Assembly (NCBI GenBank): GCA_026120185.1
Contig: JANUWF010002353.1
Span: 952,140-1,016,139, forward strand
Direction of reading: 5' to 3'
Origin: Voacanga thouarsii
Lineage: Eukaryota; Streptophyta; Magnoliopsida; Gentianales; Apocynaceae
DNA: 64,000 nucleotides
Within the stretch, counting starts at the first letter, position 1; each line of letters begins with the position of its first letter. Below, piece after piece: positions 36,960-52,200 of this stretch. A program made the translations under genes and the position numbers. A model generated the notes under the pieces. It ran no database searches. It saw only the letters and a list, made by a program, of their open reading frames with translations, and had not been told where the DNA came from.

Positions 36960-38646
36960 TGAATCCCAGTAATCTACGGTTTCTTGTACTTTCTATTCCT
37001 AAGGCGAAAGCATAAAGAAATGAAAAGATTCATTGCTTTTATTACTGCAATGAGATTGTGAATAGCTGGTTTGGTTATCATTCTCTTTCCTCAAAAGCAT
37101 TTGCTTTTTCAGTGGGGGGTTTTCATAAAAAACCAATAAGATTTTAACAAGACTCTTAATCATAATTAGTCAAATTATACCATGGATTATAGTTAGATAT
37201 ATGTGCATAATTTTTAATATTTTTCACGTAGTGGTATATCTGTAACTCTCATGCTTGTATCTTTTCTTAAGAGAATCTCAAAAAGGAGGAACAAAAAAAG
37301 AAAGGTAACAAAAAGTCATTGCATCATTAACAGATGTCAACAAAATAATTGCATTATCAAAAGTTTAAATAACTTTTAATTTGATAAGGCCCCCCCTTTC
37401 ATTTTCTGATAGATCTTTCTAGGTTTAAATTCAAGATGGTTCAAATTTAAGCATATTTTAAAATAACACACACCCCTTTAAACTATTATTAAAATGTTAA
37501 TTAATCATTTAATCCTCCCTAACTTTGAACTTTTAATCACTTATCACTTTACAGCAGGACACATAAAACCCTAGCAACTAATATGTAGAGTCCTGCAAAA
37601 TGCCACTCTTCATTATGATTTGATAATATAAGGTATTAAATTACATTGATACCTACTCACTACTACTGTCCCTTCCTCTAATATTCAAATGCATGATTAG
37701 TCAACACAGCCCCCCCCCCCCACAACGAATTGTAACAATATAGTATATAAGTATATTTTCAAGGGTTTTATGAAAGAATATAGTGCTGTTGCTTTTGTTT
37801 TTTTCTTTGGAAAGATCGATATTACTTGGTTAAATTGATTGCATTGAGGGATTTTTTTTTAAATGGATAGAATAAATAAAATTAACTATTAAAAAGAAGA
37901 AAAATATACTATATGAAATTGGAATGTTTTAAGTTTTCTATTTTGAATAGGGTATCTTACCTTTTTTTTTTTTAATTTGGAGCAAGTCGATGATGATAGT
38001 TTACATTTCTTTTAAAATGGTTTGTAAATACAAAGCTAATGACCTATGTATCATTCCTTTCCTTTTTTGAATTGAATAGATGAGTAGATTTCAAGTTTCA
38101 TAAAGAATGGAAATTATATATACTTTTATTAAATAAATATAGTTTTAAATTAACAGTAAAATAATAGTTTAACTGATAAAAATATATACTTCTATCAAGC
38201 GAGAAGATGAATTATGTATTATCTTTCTTGATATATAAAAAAAAAAAGAGAAAAAAAAGCCTTTCAATTTTGTAATTCTAATAATGTGGAATGCCTATCT
38301 AAGATGGGTTTGTAATAATCTAATTTATGGATTTTTATGAATGTCATTACAAGATTCATGCCCATTATCCATAGTCTATATAGTATGTTAAGGACAAGAT
38401 CGAGCTTGGTATATAAAAATCTAAAATAAAAACACTCATTTTCGAGAATTTATTTTTTATATTTTAATTTTTAATTCAAATTTCACGTCATGTTAAATAT
38501 TTAAAGAGACATTTTCCTTTATATTTTACTAAATTTTGATGTTGTTATTTTTAATTTTCTTCATAAGTCAACAATTTCTACTTAGCTATTTTATAATATG
38601 TTTAATTAAGATAATAAGAGGAAGAAAAAGGATAGAAATAAATTTA
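36960..38646. other. Spacer, no gene recognised
   Basis: AT-rich with a run of C (37711-37721) and several poly-T tracts. No open frame of interest is present up to the copia insertion site. Confidence 0.5.
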
Positions 38647-39013
38647 TGTTATGAATTATTGGAATCTCCATTAATTAGTGGAGGCTCCACTAATTATGGA
38701 TTTATGTGAATTATTAGAAGATTTTTATGGATGCCCACCATTTAGTGGAGACATCATTAATTGAGATTAGTTGAAGATGATGTATGCCATGATGTATTTC
38801 ACTAATTAGAGCTCTATAAATAGAGCTATTCTCTAAGCTTGTAATACACCATCATTTTGTGAAAGAAAGATTAGTGAAAGAAAGATTAGAGAAAGAATTG
38901 TGAGAGAAAGAAAGAGAGAAGTTTGAAGAGAAATTCTTGTGCAAAGAATAGTTAGAATTTTCTTAGTGTGTAGTGTGTAGATTTTATTCTAACACTACCC
39001 TAATTTTATAACA
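38647..39013 (+). repeat. Left LTR, copia copy 2
   Basis: TGTTATGAATTATTGG to TTTTATAACA, followed by CGTTATCGACACGAG. It is 15 bp shorter than the right LTR, lacking one copy of a GAAAGATTNGTGAAA repeat unit. Confidence 0.94.
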
Positions 39014-39632
39014 CGTTATCGACACGAGTCTCTGCCGTTATTAAAGCCAGGAAGACAGTACGCATTTATTGATCTCGCTAAATTCGAATTTGTAGCCCTT
39101 GATATTTACGAAAAAAATTATATGTCATACGTAAATGCATCTAAATGCTAAAAAAGGGAGATCCATATGTCATGTGGATAAAAAGAAAGATTTGACCACT
39201 CGAAGATGGTCGTACTACCCATTGCACGGTATGAATGATTGCACCCGAAGTTGCAAGATTGTAAAACCGTGAACTCCGTGATGTATAAAACTACATCTTA
39301 GTTAAAAATTTTACGGAGAAAAAGTTATCGATGAAGTTATATTGGAGAAGACATTCTCCATTTTTCATGTTCTACAGTAACAATATCGAGAAAAAGGGTA
39401 TCCAAAATTGACAGCTTTAACATGAGTTATTATTGAGAAATCATGAAGCCAGATGAACTGGCTCAACGAGCACTTCCGAAGTGAATGTCGTTGGCTCCAG
39501 TGAAAGCCATCGTTATAGTCGTAGTTGTAGCGGTGGCCGTGGTTATGGTCATGGACACACTCGATATTTCCCTTATCACGGAGAAATACGGCCACCGAAG
39601 TGGAACAGAAAAGATAATAAGGGAAAAAGATA
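39014..39632 (+). pseudogene. copia gag remnant, copy 2
   Basis: Collinear with 18952-19805 of copy 1 (AAATTCGAATTTGTAGCC, GGTCGTACTACCCA, AAGTGGAACAGAAAAGAT) but with many deletions, so no long frame remains. Similarity ends near 39632, just before where the zinc knuckle would start. Confidence 0.85.
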
Positions 39633-39812
39633 TTTCCATTAATAATAAGCATCACATCTTTTATTCATATCACTAGTGTTCATATGAACTTGAGGATACA
39701 TGCTTATAGTTGCTCTTTTGTAATTGAGTTGACAAATTTAAGATGAAGGTTTGTAATTGTTCTTTTTCAATATTTACATTAGAGGAAGACAAACAATTAG
39801 TAATTATGGACT

Positions 39813-40765
39813 TCAACTCCTCTTTTTCGACATCCTCCTCCTTTTCTTTCCCTTTGAGCCGACATCGAGACTAGCAGCAGAATTAGCCGTAAAATTACTG
39901 CGAAATGAGTCTTGAGATTTTATGATCTCCTTAAGTTTATTATAATTAAATTTCTTATTATATTTGACCTTGAAGCATGCTTGTCTCAATTTCTGTGTTT
40001 GGTCCTCTAACTGCGTATTAGAACTTTCTTCCACCAATTGTTTTTCACATTCCAATATCGCAATGGCTTCTTTCAACTTCTTCTCAGCCATATGTCCTCC
40101 TTCTTCTTTATTTTGCATCTCCTGTAAATCGAAGTGATATCATCGGTTATTTATTTATAAATCTTTCATAGTTTCATACTTGCAAATTATAAGTATGTAT
40201 GAGAGAAAACCTGAACATTCTTAATTATGGTCTCCAAGCTCACCAACTTCCTGTGAGGCCATCGACGAATTCCTAACTCCCTACATCTTTTCTTGAGACG
40301 AAGTTATGCCAATATTCAATTCTTTGGTCGCGCTCTTGATTGGTAGGTAAAAGTATTGAGAAATTGTTTCTCTTGATAGTGTCTGGGAGTTATTGCCCTT
40401 CTTCTCTCTCTGCCTCTTAATCATCTTCTTCTCCCCAAGAATTTTGTCTGCAATAATATCTTGAACTTCGATATTATGCATTTCATGAGTACTTACTCCG
40501 ACTTCGTTGTCAAGACCACTCATTATTTCTCCTAGAAAAATAAAATAATATAAGTAAAGGTAATACCATTCAAAATCCATGTTTAAATGGATAATAACCT
40601 GGAATCATATTCTGGCTTTGTTCAAAATCCATTAGAGAGTAGAAAGGATCATGCACAAGCATATCCTCATTCAAAGAAATAGTATCAAGAGGAACGAGTA
40701 TCAAAAGCGATCTCTTGTAGAGGCGGATCAACTTGGTCCAAAGCGAGTATGTTCAAAACTTCCAT
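39813..40765 (-). pseudogene. RKD-type RWP-RK transcription factor pseudogene, antisense inside the copia element
   Basis: Read on the minus strand from ATG 40765 (MEVLNILALDQVDPPLQ). The segment DPFYSLMDFEQSQNMIPGYY follows after a frameshift. An exon at 40531-40211 has LSRETISQYFYLPIKSATKE, LNIGI, then after a 1-nt shift near 40300 the RWP-RK core [20 protein letters not shown]. An 89-bp intron (40210-40122, GT-AG) follows. The last exon (40121-39813) has the coiled-coil-like LKEAIAILECEKQLVEE, the RKD-typical LEDQTQKLRQACFKVKYNKK and a basic end. RKD proteins control egg-cell and embryo identity in plants. At least two frameshifts, and an apparent first intron of only 35 bp, mark this copy as dead. 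Confidence 0.88.
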
Positions 40766-41078
40766 CGATTTACATAAAAAACAAACCAAAAGAGAGTTTA
40801 ATTTCATTATCAAGTATACTAAAAACAAATGAAAGCCCTCAAAGGTATCTCACCCGAAATTAGGAGGAAGCGGTTGGTTTGGAAAGGAAAACATATCAAA
40901 ATCTTACGCGTTCGAATTAAGCGAAGCGGTTGGTTTGGAAAGAAAAATACATCAACATCTCGCTGCGAAACCGAGTCAAAATTTGACCATGTCTCAAATG
41001 AATTACGAGTCTCCATATCTCGCTTTGTGATTTTTGTTTTTGATGTTTACTAATGATCGATAATCGAGATATATATCG

Positions 41079-41079
<1 letters not shown>

Positions 41080-41120
<41 letters not shown>

Positions 41121-41121
41121 G
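41080..41121. repeat. (TA)n microsatellite in the captured block
   Basis: About 20 TA units upstream of the RKD pseudogene, within the foreign segment of the copia element. Nearby (40865-40945) a word GAAGCGGTTGGTTTGGAAAG is tandemly repeated. Confidence 0.85.
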
Positions 41122-41282
41122 TATGAGGAAGAAGAAGAGGTAGATGGTAGGTAGAGGGTCGGAGGAGAAGAAAAGACAAGAGAGGAAGAGGAAAAGTCGG
41201 TATCGGGAAGAGTGAAAAAAAAAAAGAGATATTTTTCTTGGCATTTTCTCGCTTGTCATCATTTTCTTATATTTCTTTTCTT

Positions 41283-43490
41283 ATTCTCTTGTGAAATCAT
41301 TATTCCCTAAATTAAGGGGATAACAGAAACAGTACAAGAAAGATCGTGATTGGACAACATCATTAAATTATCTTGATCCGCATACAAGCGCGTGTGAACT
41401 TGAAGTTCAAAAGATAATTCATTTGCAAAGCATTGCAAATCAAATGCCAGACGCTTTTGTTGACTCTAGAAGAGTAACAAAATCGCATATTCCAGCTATA
41501 AATGCTCCTATTCGAATTGAAGTTCCAGCAGAACAAAATATTATACCTATAGCTGCTGAGCCAAAAGCATGCCAGAAGCATGGCCGACCTCTTGGTTCTA
41601 AAGATAAAAATCCTCGAAAGAAGAGAGGATTAATGCTCCAGATGATCATATTGAAGAAAAAAATGATAAAGACCAAGAGAGAACTGATGACAAAGAACCA
41701 GAAGTTGATGAAAGTAACACTGAAATTTCTATCAATTATACCACTTCAGGTAGAAGTTGGAATCGGATAGAAATTGTTATTGATAATATATTTGCATACA
41801 ATATATCTCTTGATGTTACACAGGATAATGATGATCCTGAACCAATATCGATTGATGAATGTCGGCATAGAAAAGATTGGTCGCAATGGAAATATGCGAT
41901 TCAATCGGAGTTAAATGCATCGGCAAAACGTGAAGTCTTCGGACCTGCAGTCCGAACACCGAAGGTGTAAAACCTGTTGGCTACAAATGGATATTTGTGC
42001 GAAAGCGCAATGAAAAGAGTGAAATCGTTCGATATAAAGCGCGATTAGTAGCCCAAGGTTTTTCACAAAGACCAGGTATTGATTATGATGAAACTTATTC
42101 TCCTGTTGTTGATGCTATTACACTCCGATATCTTATCAGTTTGGCAAGTACATGAAAAGATAGATATGCGCCTATTAGATGTTGTCACTACTTACTTGTA
42201 TGGAAATTTAGAAAATGATGTTTACATGAAAATCCTCGAAGGATTTCATATGCCCGAAGCATATAAACATTATCCTCGTGAAAATTACTCCATCAAGTTG
42301 CGTAAATCATTATATGGCCTGAAGCAATCAGGCGCATGTGGTTCACACGTCTTAGTGAATATTTATTGAAAGCGGGATTTAAAAATGACCAGGTATGTCC
42401 ATGCGTTTTTATTAAGAAATCTGGTTCTAAATTTGTGATATTAGCTATATATGTTGATGATATTAATCTTATTGGAACTCCTGAAGAGCTCCAAGAAACA
42501 ATTGATTATTTAAAAAGAGAATTCGAAATCAAGGATTTTGGTAAAACCAAAATTTGCCTTGGTTTACAAATTGAACATTTGGAGAGTGGAACATTTATTC
42601 ATCAATCAACATATACAGCAAAAGTGCTAAAAAGATTTTACATGGACAAAGCACATCCATTGAGTATTCCAATGATCGTCCGATCATTAAATGTGGATAA
42701 AGATCCTTTCCGACCTCAAGAAAATGATGAAGAACTCCTTGGTCCTGAAGTACCATATCTCGAGTGCAATTGGTGCATTGATGTATCTTGCTAATAACAC
42801 ACGGCTCGATATTGCTTTCATTGTCAATTTATTAGCAAGATTTAGTTCTTCACCAACACGACGACATTGGAATGGAATTAAACAAGTTCTTCGATATCTC
42901 CAAGGTACAATTGATCTCGGATTATTTTATTCAAATAAAACCAGTCCAACATTGATAGGTTATGCGAGATGTCTGGTTATTTATCTGATCCACATAAAGC
43001 ACGTTCTCAAACGGGCTATATATTTACATGTGGAAATACTTGCTATATCATGGCGTTCTACGAAACAATCTATAGCGACTACTTCTTCAAATCATGCTTG
43101 AAATTATAGCCATTCATGAAGCAAGTCGAGAATGTGTATGGCTAAGATCTATGATTCATTATATCCGAGAAAGTTGTGGATTATCATCAATCAAAGGTAT
43201 TCTAACTCCTCTTTATGAAGACAATGCAACTTGCATAGCTCAATTACGAGGCGGATATATTAAAGGAGATCGGACAAAACATATTTCACCAAAATTCTTC
43301 TTTACTCATGAACTCCGGAAGAAAGGTGAAATCGATGTGCTACAAATTCGGTCATGTGATAACCTCGCAGATATTTTCACGAAGACTTTACCGATCGCAA
43401 CATTTGAAAAGTTGAGATATAAAATCGGTATGCGTCGGTTTAAAGATTTAAAGGAATCATCTCATCGGGGGAGTAATAAATGGACATATA
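41283..43490 (+). pseudogene. copia RT and RNase H, copy 2, broken
   Basis: Similarity to copy 1 resumes at 41283 (ATCATTATTCCCTAAA) and continues to the right LTR. RT motifs include KIDMRLLDVVTTYLYGNLEN and the intact catalytic region LAIYVDDINLIGTPEE (about 42440-42490). RNase H has KSLYGLKQSG upstream and NLADIFTKTLPIATF near the end. At least five single-base indels break the frame, for example near 41630, 41965, 42150, 42765 and 42965. Confidence 0.9.
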
Positions 43491-43600
43491 GAATAGTGTA
43501 CTCTTTTTCCTTCACTAGATTTTTTTCCCACTTGGGTTTTTATCTAGTAAGGTTTTAACGAGGCATATTCTTTATGTATGGATGGACATCCAAGGGGGAG

Positions 43601-43982
43601 TGTTATGAATTATTGGAATCTCCATTAATTAGTGGAGGCTCCACTAATTATGGATTTATGTGAATTATTAGAAGATTTTTATGGATGTCCACCATTTAGT
43701 GGAGACATCATTAATTGAGATTAGTTGAAGATGATGTATGCCATGATGTATTTCACTAATTAGAGCTCTATAAATAGAGCTATTCTCTAAGCTTGTAATA
43801 CACCATTATTTTGTGAAAGAAAGATTTGTGAAAGAAAGATTAGTGAAAGAAAGATTAGAGAAAGAATTGTGAGAGAAAGAAAGAGAGAAGTTTGAAGAGA
43901 AATTCTTGTGCAAAGAATAGTTAGAATTTTCTTAGTGTGTAGTGTGTAGATTTTATTCTAACACTACCCTAATTTTATAACA
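43601..43982 (+). repeat. Right LTR, copia copy 2
   Basis: Preceded by the polypurine tract CAAGGGGGAG and followed by the ATTTA duplicate. Nearly identical to 38647-39013. Confidence 0.94.
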
Positions 43983-43987
43983 ATTTA

Positions 43988-44756
43988 AAAGTAAATAGGT
44001 GATTTATCTAGTTTAGTTAAGAAAGAAAAATAGAGAAAAAGTAAATTAATTTATGTTCAATAAAAAAAAGAGTATATCTAAATTTAGATAGATTAACGGT
44101 AAATCTCTTATTTATTATCTAATTTTCTTTTTTTGTAATTAAATAAAATAAAAATAAATTATATTTACTTTAAGATTTTCCTTCTCTTCTCCTTCTATTC
44201 GCCCTTTATCAACCAAATATAGGATTAGTCTTCTACTTTTAAAAGTTCATAAATTTAGGTTTTTTTAATTTTTTATATTTTATTGTAACACGACAAGTAT
44301 AGTAAAAAAAAATTACTTAATTAATTAAAAATGTCTAATTAAAAAATAAAAAATTTAATCAAGATGATTTTCATCTTTCAAAAATTATTATTTATTTATA
44401 AAATATTTTTTATAATTTAAATCCAAATAATGTTTTATTATAAAAAGTTATTTTAAATTTGGGGCAGGGGCTTTAAAAGGGAGCATAAGTCCGGAAATCT
44501 CTCGTGGTCACAACTGGATTAAAGACACTTGGCGGTGGGGTTCTGCGTTGCCATAAAGGCATAACGCCAGCGAAGCAAAACAGAGTGGCAGAAACCACAC
44601 AGAATATATATTCCCTACTGAAATTCACGGAAAAAGCCAACCAAGACAGGGAAGAGGAAATCACCACCAAAGAATTTATTCGGAGGCCAGGGAGGGGAAG
44701 CGCCGCCGTCCTTACCGGTCGAGCGTCAACTGACGTCCGGCATTGCTATAAAAGTG
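43988..44756. other. AT-rich spacer and upstream region of squalene monooxygenase
   Basis: 43988-44450 is A/T-rich with no frame. From about 44460 the composition becomes balanced and probably holds promoter-proximal sequence and 5' UTR. CATTGCTATAAAAGTG sits right before the ATG and contains a TATA-like word, but it is too close to the start codon to be the promoter for this start. Confidence 0.45.
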
Positions 44757-48073
<3,317 letters not shown>

Positions 48074-49213
48074 CTTTGTTGGCAAGCTAGGAAAGCACAA
48101 ACATGCTCTATTGCTGTATCACATTCAGGTTGTCAGCATTTAAAATCTGGTGCTTGGGACATCTTATAAGTATTGGACGAAGGGGAAAATGTGGATGGAT
48201 GTATGTGAGTTGTGAAATATTTTTTGGTCCTAGGTCTTTTGTTGCGAGTCTATCAATTTTATTTTTTAGACTTGATTGAACAAACTAGTCTCTTTCCCAA
48301 TTTTGCCTTTACTTTTGATCGTGTAGTGCCTTCGCCATTACTATATCAGCCTTGTAAATAATTTGCATTGACTAAACTCTGTTGAAATGTGGTGACCAGT
48401 AGTCATGTAAGTTGCTCTTGAACTTAACTACTGAAGATGCTAATATTTATTGATGACACGGGGGCCGCTATACATGCATACAGAACTAACAATTTCAAAA
48501 GTTCGGACTTTTTAGCATTGGCAGGCATTGTAAAGTTCAAATACAAGGCTAATTTCTCCAGAAAAACAAAAAAGGTACACTATTTATTATCTGATGATAC
48601 GGGACAACATTTGCTCAAAAATAACGTTACCATAATTAAAATAGTACGAGCTGAATATGGATCCAACTAGTTCATTCTTAACCAAGAAGAATAAAATCTC
48701 TAGTTGAAGATGAAGTTGTTTCGAAATGCTGTACCAAAAATCGGAAACAAAGAAAAAATTTCTCAAATATCCAATTATTAAAGGTTCGCTCTCTGGTTCC
48801 TTCAACTAATTAATTGCCAAATTTCATGCTCAGCATGTATACCATGAACATAATTAGGATTACATCTTATCCCATACATCAGATCAAATTCCATTTCTCT
48901 TACCAATCCGACCTCTAAAACCCTGCAGCATGTGACAAGGACTTTACACACGATTAGATCTGATGCATTTGTTTGCACATGATTTGTTAACGCCCGTATA
49001 AATAAAGAAGAAGCTCCGACTTCTCTCCATTACCAAGCAGCCAAAATTTTTGCAGACCCATCAATCTGGAAAATTATAAGTACTACAACATCAAAAGCCC
49101 AAGCTCACCGTTCTCTGTGCAAATACTGCATTGAGTTCCCTAATATTCTGGGAAACTATCGCAGAGTTGGGAAGGTTTGCCTAGGCAGAAAAAGTATGAC
49201 TTGGATAATTTGT
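48074..49213. other. Convergent spacer between SQE and the J-domain gene
   Basis: Contains the 3' UTRs of both converging genes. The short frames here (for example 48437-48670) have no resemblance to known proteins. No terminator-type signal can be placed with confidence. Confidence 0.5.
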
Positions 49214-52200
49214 TCATCGGCTCTGGTTGTCCTTTCTTTCCTTCTTAATAGCCTCATAAGACATCATAACTTCCTTGAACTTTGCTTCAGCAGCTTCTGC
49301 AACCCAAAGAGCATCTATTACGTTAGTTCTGATTGCTAGTCATAGAACCAGGCACAAAATACGTCCCACCTCATGCTGACATTTCCAAATGTCAACCTGA
49401 CAATATAAATAGGCACCCACCTTTATTGTCCTGATTCTGATCAGGGTGAAACTCCTTTGCTTTTGCCCTAAAAGCTGACTGCATTAAAAGGAGATTAGAA
49501 AAAAATGTTCAGTTCAACTTCTCAATTATTGTCAAGAAAAAACATTATAAGTAAATGGATATTGGATATGCTGTTGGGGCGATGGCAATTCCTTGCTGAG
49601 AAAAGACTTCATAGTTTTTATGGTGTCTGATTCTGGAGTCAAGATTGTAACAGAAAAGACAGCAATAGATTGATACTAAAATGAGAGTTTAGGAGAGATC
49701 AGATGCAAGTATTTGCTAGTATACAGAGAAATGTTTTGTAGTAGTCAGTAATATTTATATTTATGACCTATTATTATCCATGTTCGGAAGCAATGAAATA
49801 ACTCTCTGAAGAGGTAATCCAAGCAACTAGAGTTGATGCAATAGCAAAATCCCAGGGTTGTCTTCCAACAACCAGAGTATGTTTAAGAAACATAAACTGC
49901 AGTCTGGACAGAATATAAGAGAAACAAAAGTACCTTTATTTCATCATCTGTATATGGTTTTGTCCTCAATCTGTTGAAAACAAGATACAAACCGTCAGCT
50001 CAACATATGAGTTTTGTCCAAATAATAATAACATCGGTTAAAGGATCTCATTGGACAAAATATACCAGGAAAGGGAACAAAACACTCCAAAGGCCACAAA
50101 TATGATTGTCACAAAATATTTGGCACTGAGGATGGGACTAAAGAGGAAAAGGAAAATATAGAAAATCAAGAAGGCAGGGGTACTGTGCAAAAACTACATT
50201 TCTTCAATTGCTAACGTTTATGTCAGATTAATGTTTCTCCATCAGAAACAAATGCTTTTGTCATGGTGGAGTTGCCTTTTTTCACATTACCTCACTTACT
50301 AGACAATATAAGGGATGAAGATCTAGGATATAATTACTCAAAACCATAGATCTCCCAACTTTCCAGGTCAGGAAAAGATCATAGTAGGGGTGAATGAAAT
50401 CATAATTTCACTTGCATTCTATCAAAGATGATGAACATGGACTGCTGAATCCATGTCAATATTGATGGTAGACAAATGTTATTGAGAATTTAATTATTTC
50501 AAGGCTTACTTGCTTCAAAAGAATCAATTTCATCTAAAAGCTTTAATATTTGCCTCCTGTCAAATTACAAGAAAACCTGAAGAAAAAATTCAGCTTAACC
50601 ACACATGCATCCCTATAATCTGTTTATACCTGTCAAGACCCAAGATCGAGTAGTGCTGTGATAATGCATAGCTTGCAGTTGCCCTAGGAGCCTGCCTGAA
50701 ATTAGTACCCCGATCTCTATAAGATGTATCAGCCTTCCAATACCAGTCATTTCTCTGAAAATGTTGGTGATATGCACCCTGACTATTTTCTGACCAGCTC
50801 TCATAACTCCTTTTGTATTTGTTTCTCTCTCTGTTGAACACACTCTGCATGCGCCTGATTCGCTCCTGAGGAAAGCACAGAAAAATGGATCAATTATGTA
50901 CAATCAAATAAAGCCACAGTAGTCACAAATCACAGAACAAAGTTAGGAACATGTAAACTTCTGAAACAGGTACAAAAGGGAGATGAAACTCATCTAAAGT
51001 ATGATTTGATATTACTCCCTTTCTTCCGAAATGAACCATTATTTCTATTTGTTATGTTCAAAATAACGTCAATTTTTCTTAAAATATATAAAACTAAATT
51101 TTCAAGCTAAACTTACATCATTGACCTCACCTTAAAAAGCAAAGCACGTGCAACTCTCCTCACTATTGGGCCCAAAATAATGCCTTAAGAATAAGGAGGA
51201 AATTCTACGAAGTCAAACGTTTTCCTAAATTTTGTGCAAAGTCAATGTCATTAATTTTGAAACAAAAGAAGTAATTCACAATCAAGGATATTTCCATATA
51301 GCATATAAGCTTAAATATTATATAAGAACAGATGCACAAACAACCTAATGCACAGGCATGCACAAACAGGTTTGATGTCTCCCCAAGATATGCTATTGGA
51401 ACACAGACCGTTGGGCAAATATGAAATTCTTGGATTACATCAACAAAAAAGCCAACATACAGAACAACAAAAAATAGAATTGCAATATTTCATGAAATAA
51501 AAGCAACTGAAACTAAAGCTTGTCATTTTTACTAAAATGGAAAACATAAGAAAACCCACACAACAAGTATCTGCTATATCAAATGACATGAATGTTAAAA
51601 TTCAACAATTAATGAATATTAAACTCACCACTCTCTCCAATTCTTCTTCATACTCTTCTTGCAACCGACGATTGTATCTTTTCCATGCTTCCTCCTGGAA
51701 ACTTGTCCGGAAAGAGCCATTACTAGAAGTTCTCCATGACGATTGAGGCCTGATTAACTTTACAGCAGAAACATTCATCATCAGTTGCAATTTCTTAGCC
51801 TTTATTTTTTTTCCCCCCCATCTCTTTTCAGCGAGTATTTTCCAGGAATTTATGATCAGGCAAGAATACGTAGCTCAACCCAAAGAACTTGTCAAACATT
51901 TGATTCTTAACCCCTTTTCAAGAAAAATGCAAGTCGAATGAAAGTAAACAAAAAGAATCTCGAATTATGACAAATTTCCAATATTTCAAATTAGATTCTA
52001 CTAATCATTTTCATTAAACCAGTAGATTATGTACACCGGTATCAAGATTTAGTAAGCATAAATACCTAACAGAAAAGAGAACTTGGTATCTCAGCAATAA
52101 TGAGCCAAGCTAGTATTTGCCTAAAACATTTTTTCTTTTCATCTTTTTCTTTGAAAGAGCTCCCTTCAATAAATTCCATTGTTCTAAATTCTATCCATCT

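Larger units (their letters stand above)
38647..43982 (+). mobile_element. Ty1/copia element copy 2 carrying a captured RKD gene fragment
   Basis: LTRs at 38647-39013 (367 bp) and 43601-43982 (382 bp) differ by two substitutions and one 15-bp indel. The target duplication ATTTA (38642-38646 and 43983-43987) is perfect. The element belongs to the same family as the one at 18598-24143. Its left interior (39014-39632) is a shrunken gag and its right interior (41283-43490) is RT plus RNase H. The distal gag, protease and integrase part (about 19805-21490 in copy 1) is missing, and a foreign block of about 1.65 kb stands there instead. Confidence 0.95.

Noticed and set aside
40532..40566. A normal intron 1 in the RKD pseudogene
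   Set aside because: The GT-AG interval is only 35 bp, below plant intron size, so it is more likely a deletion remnant.
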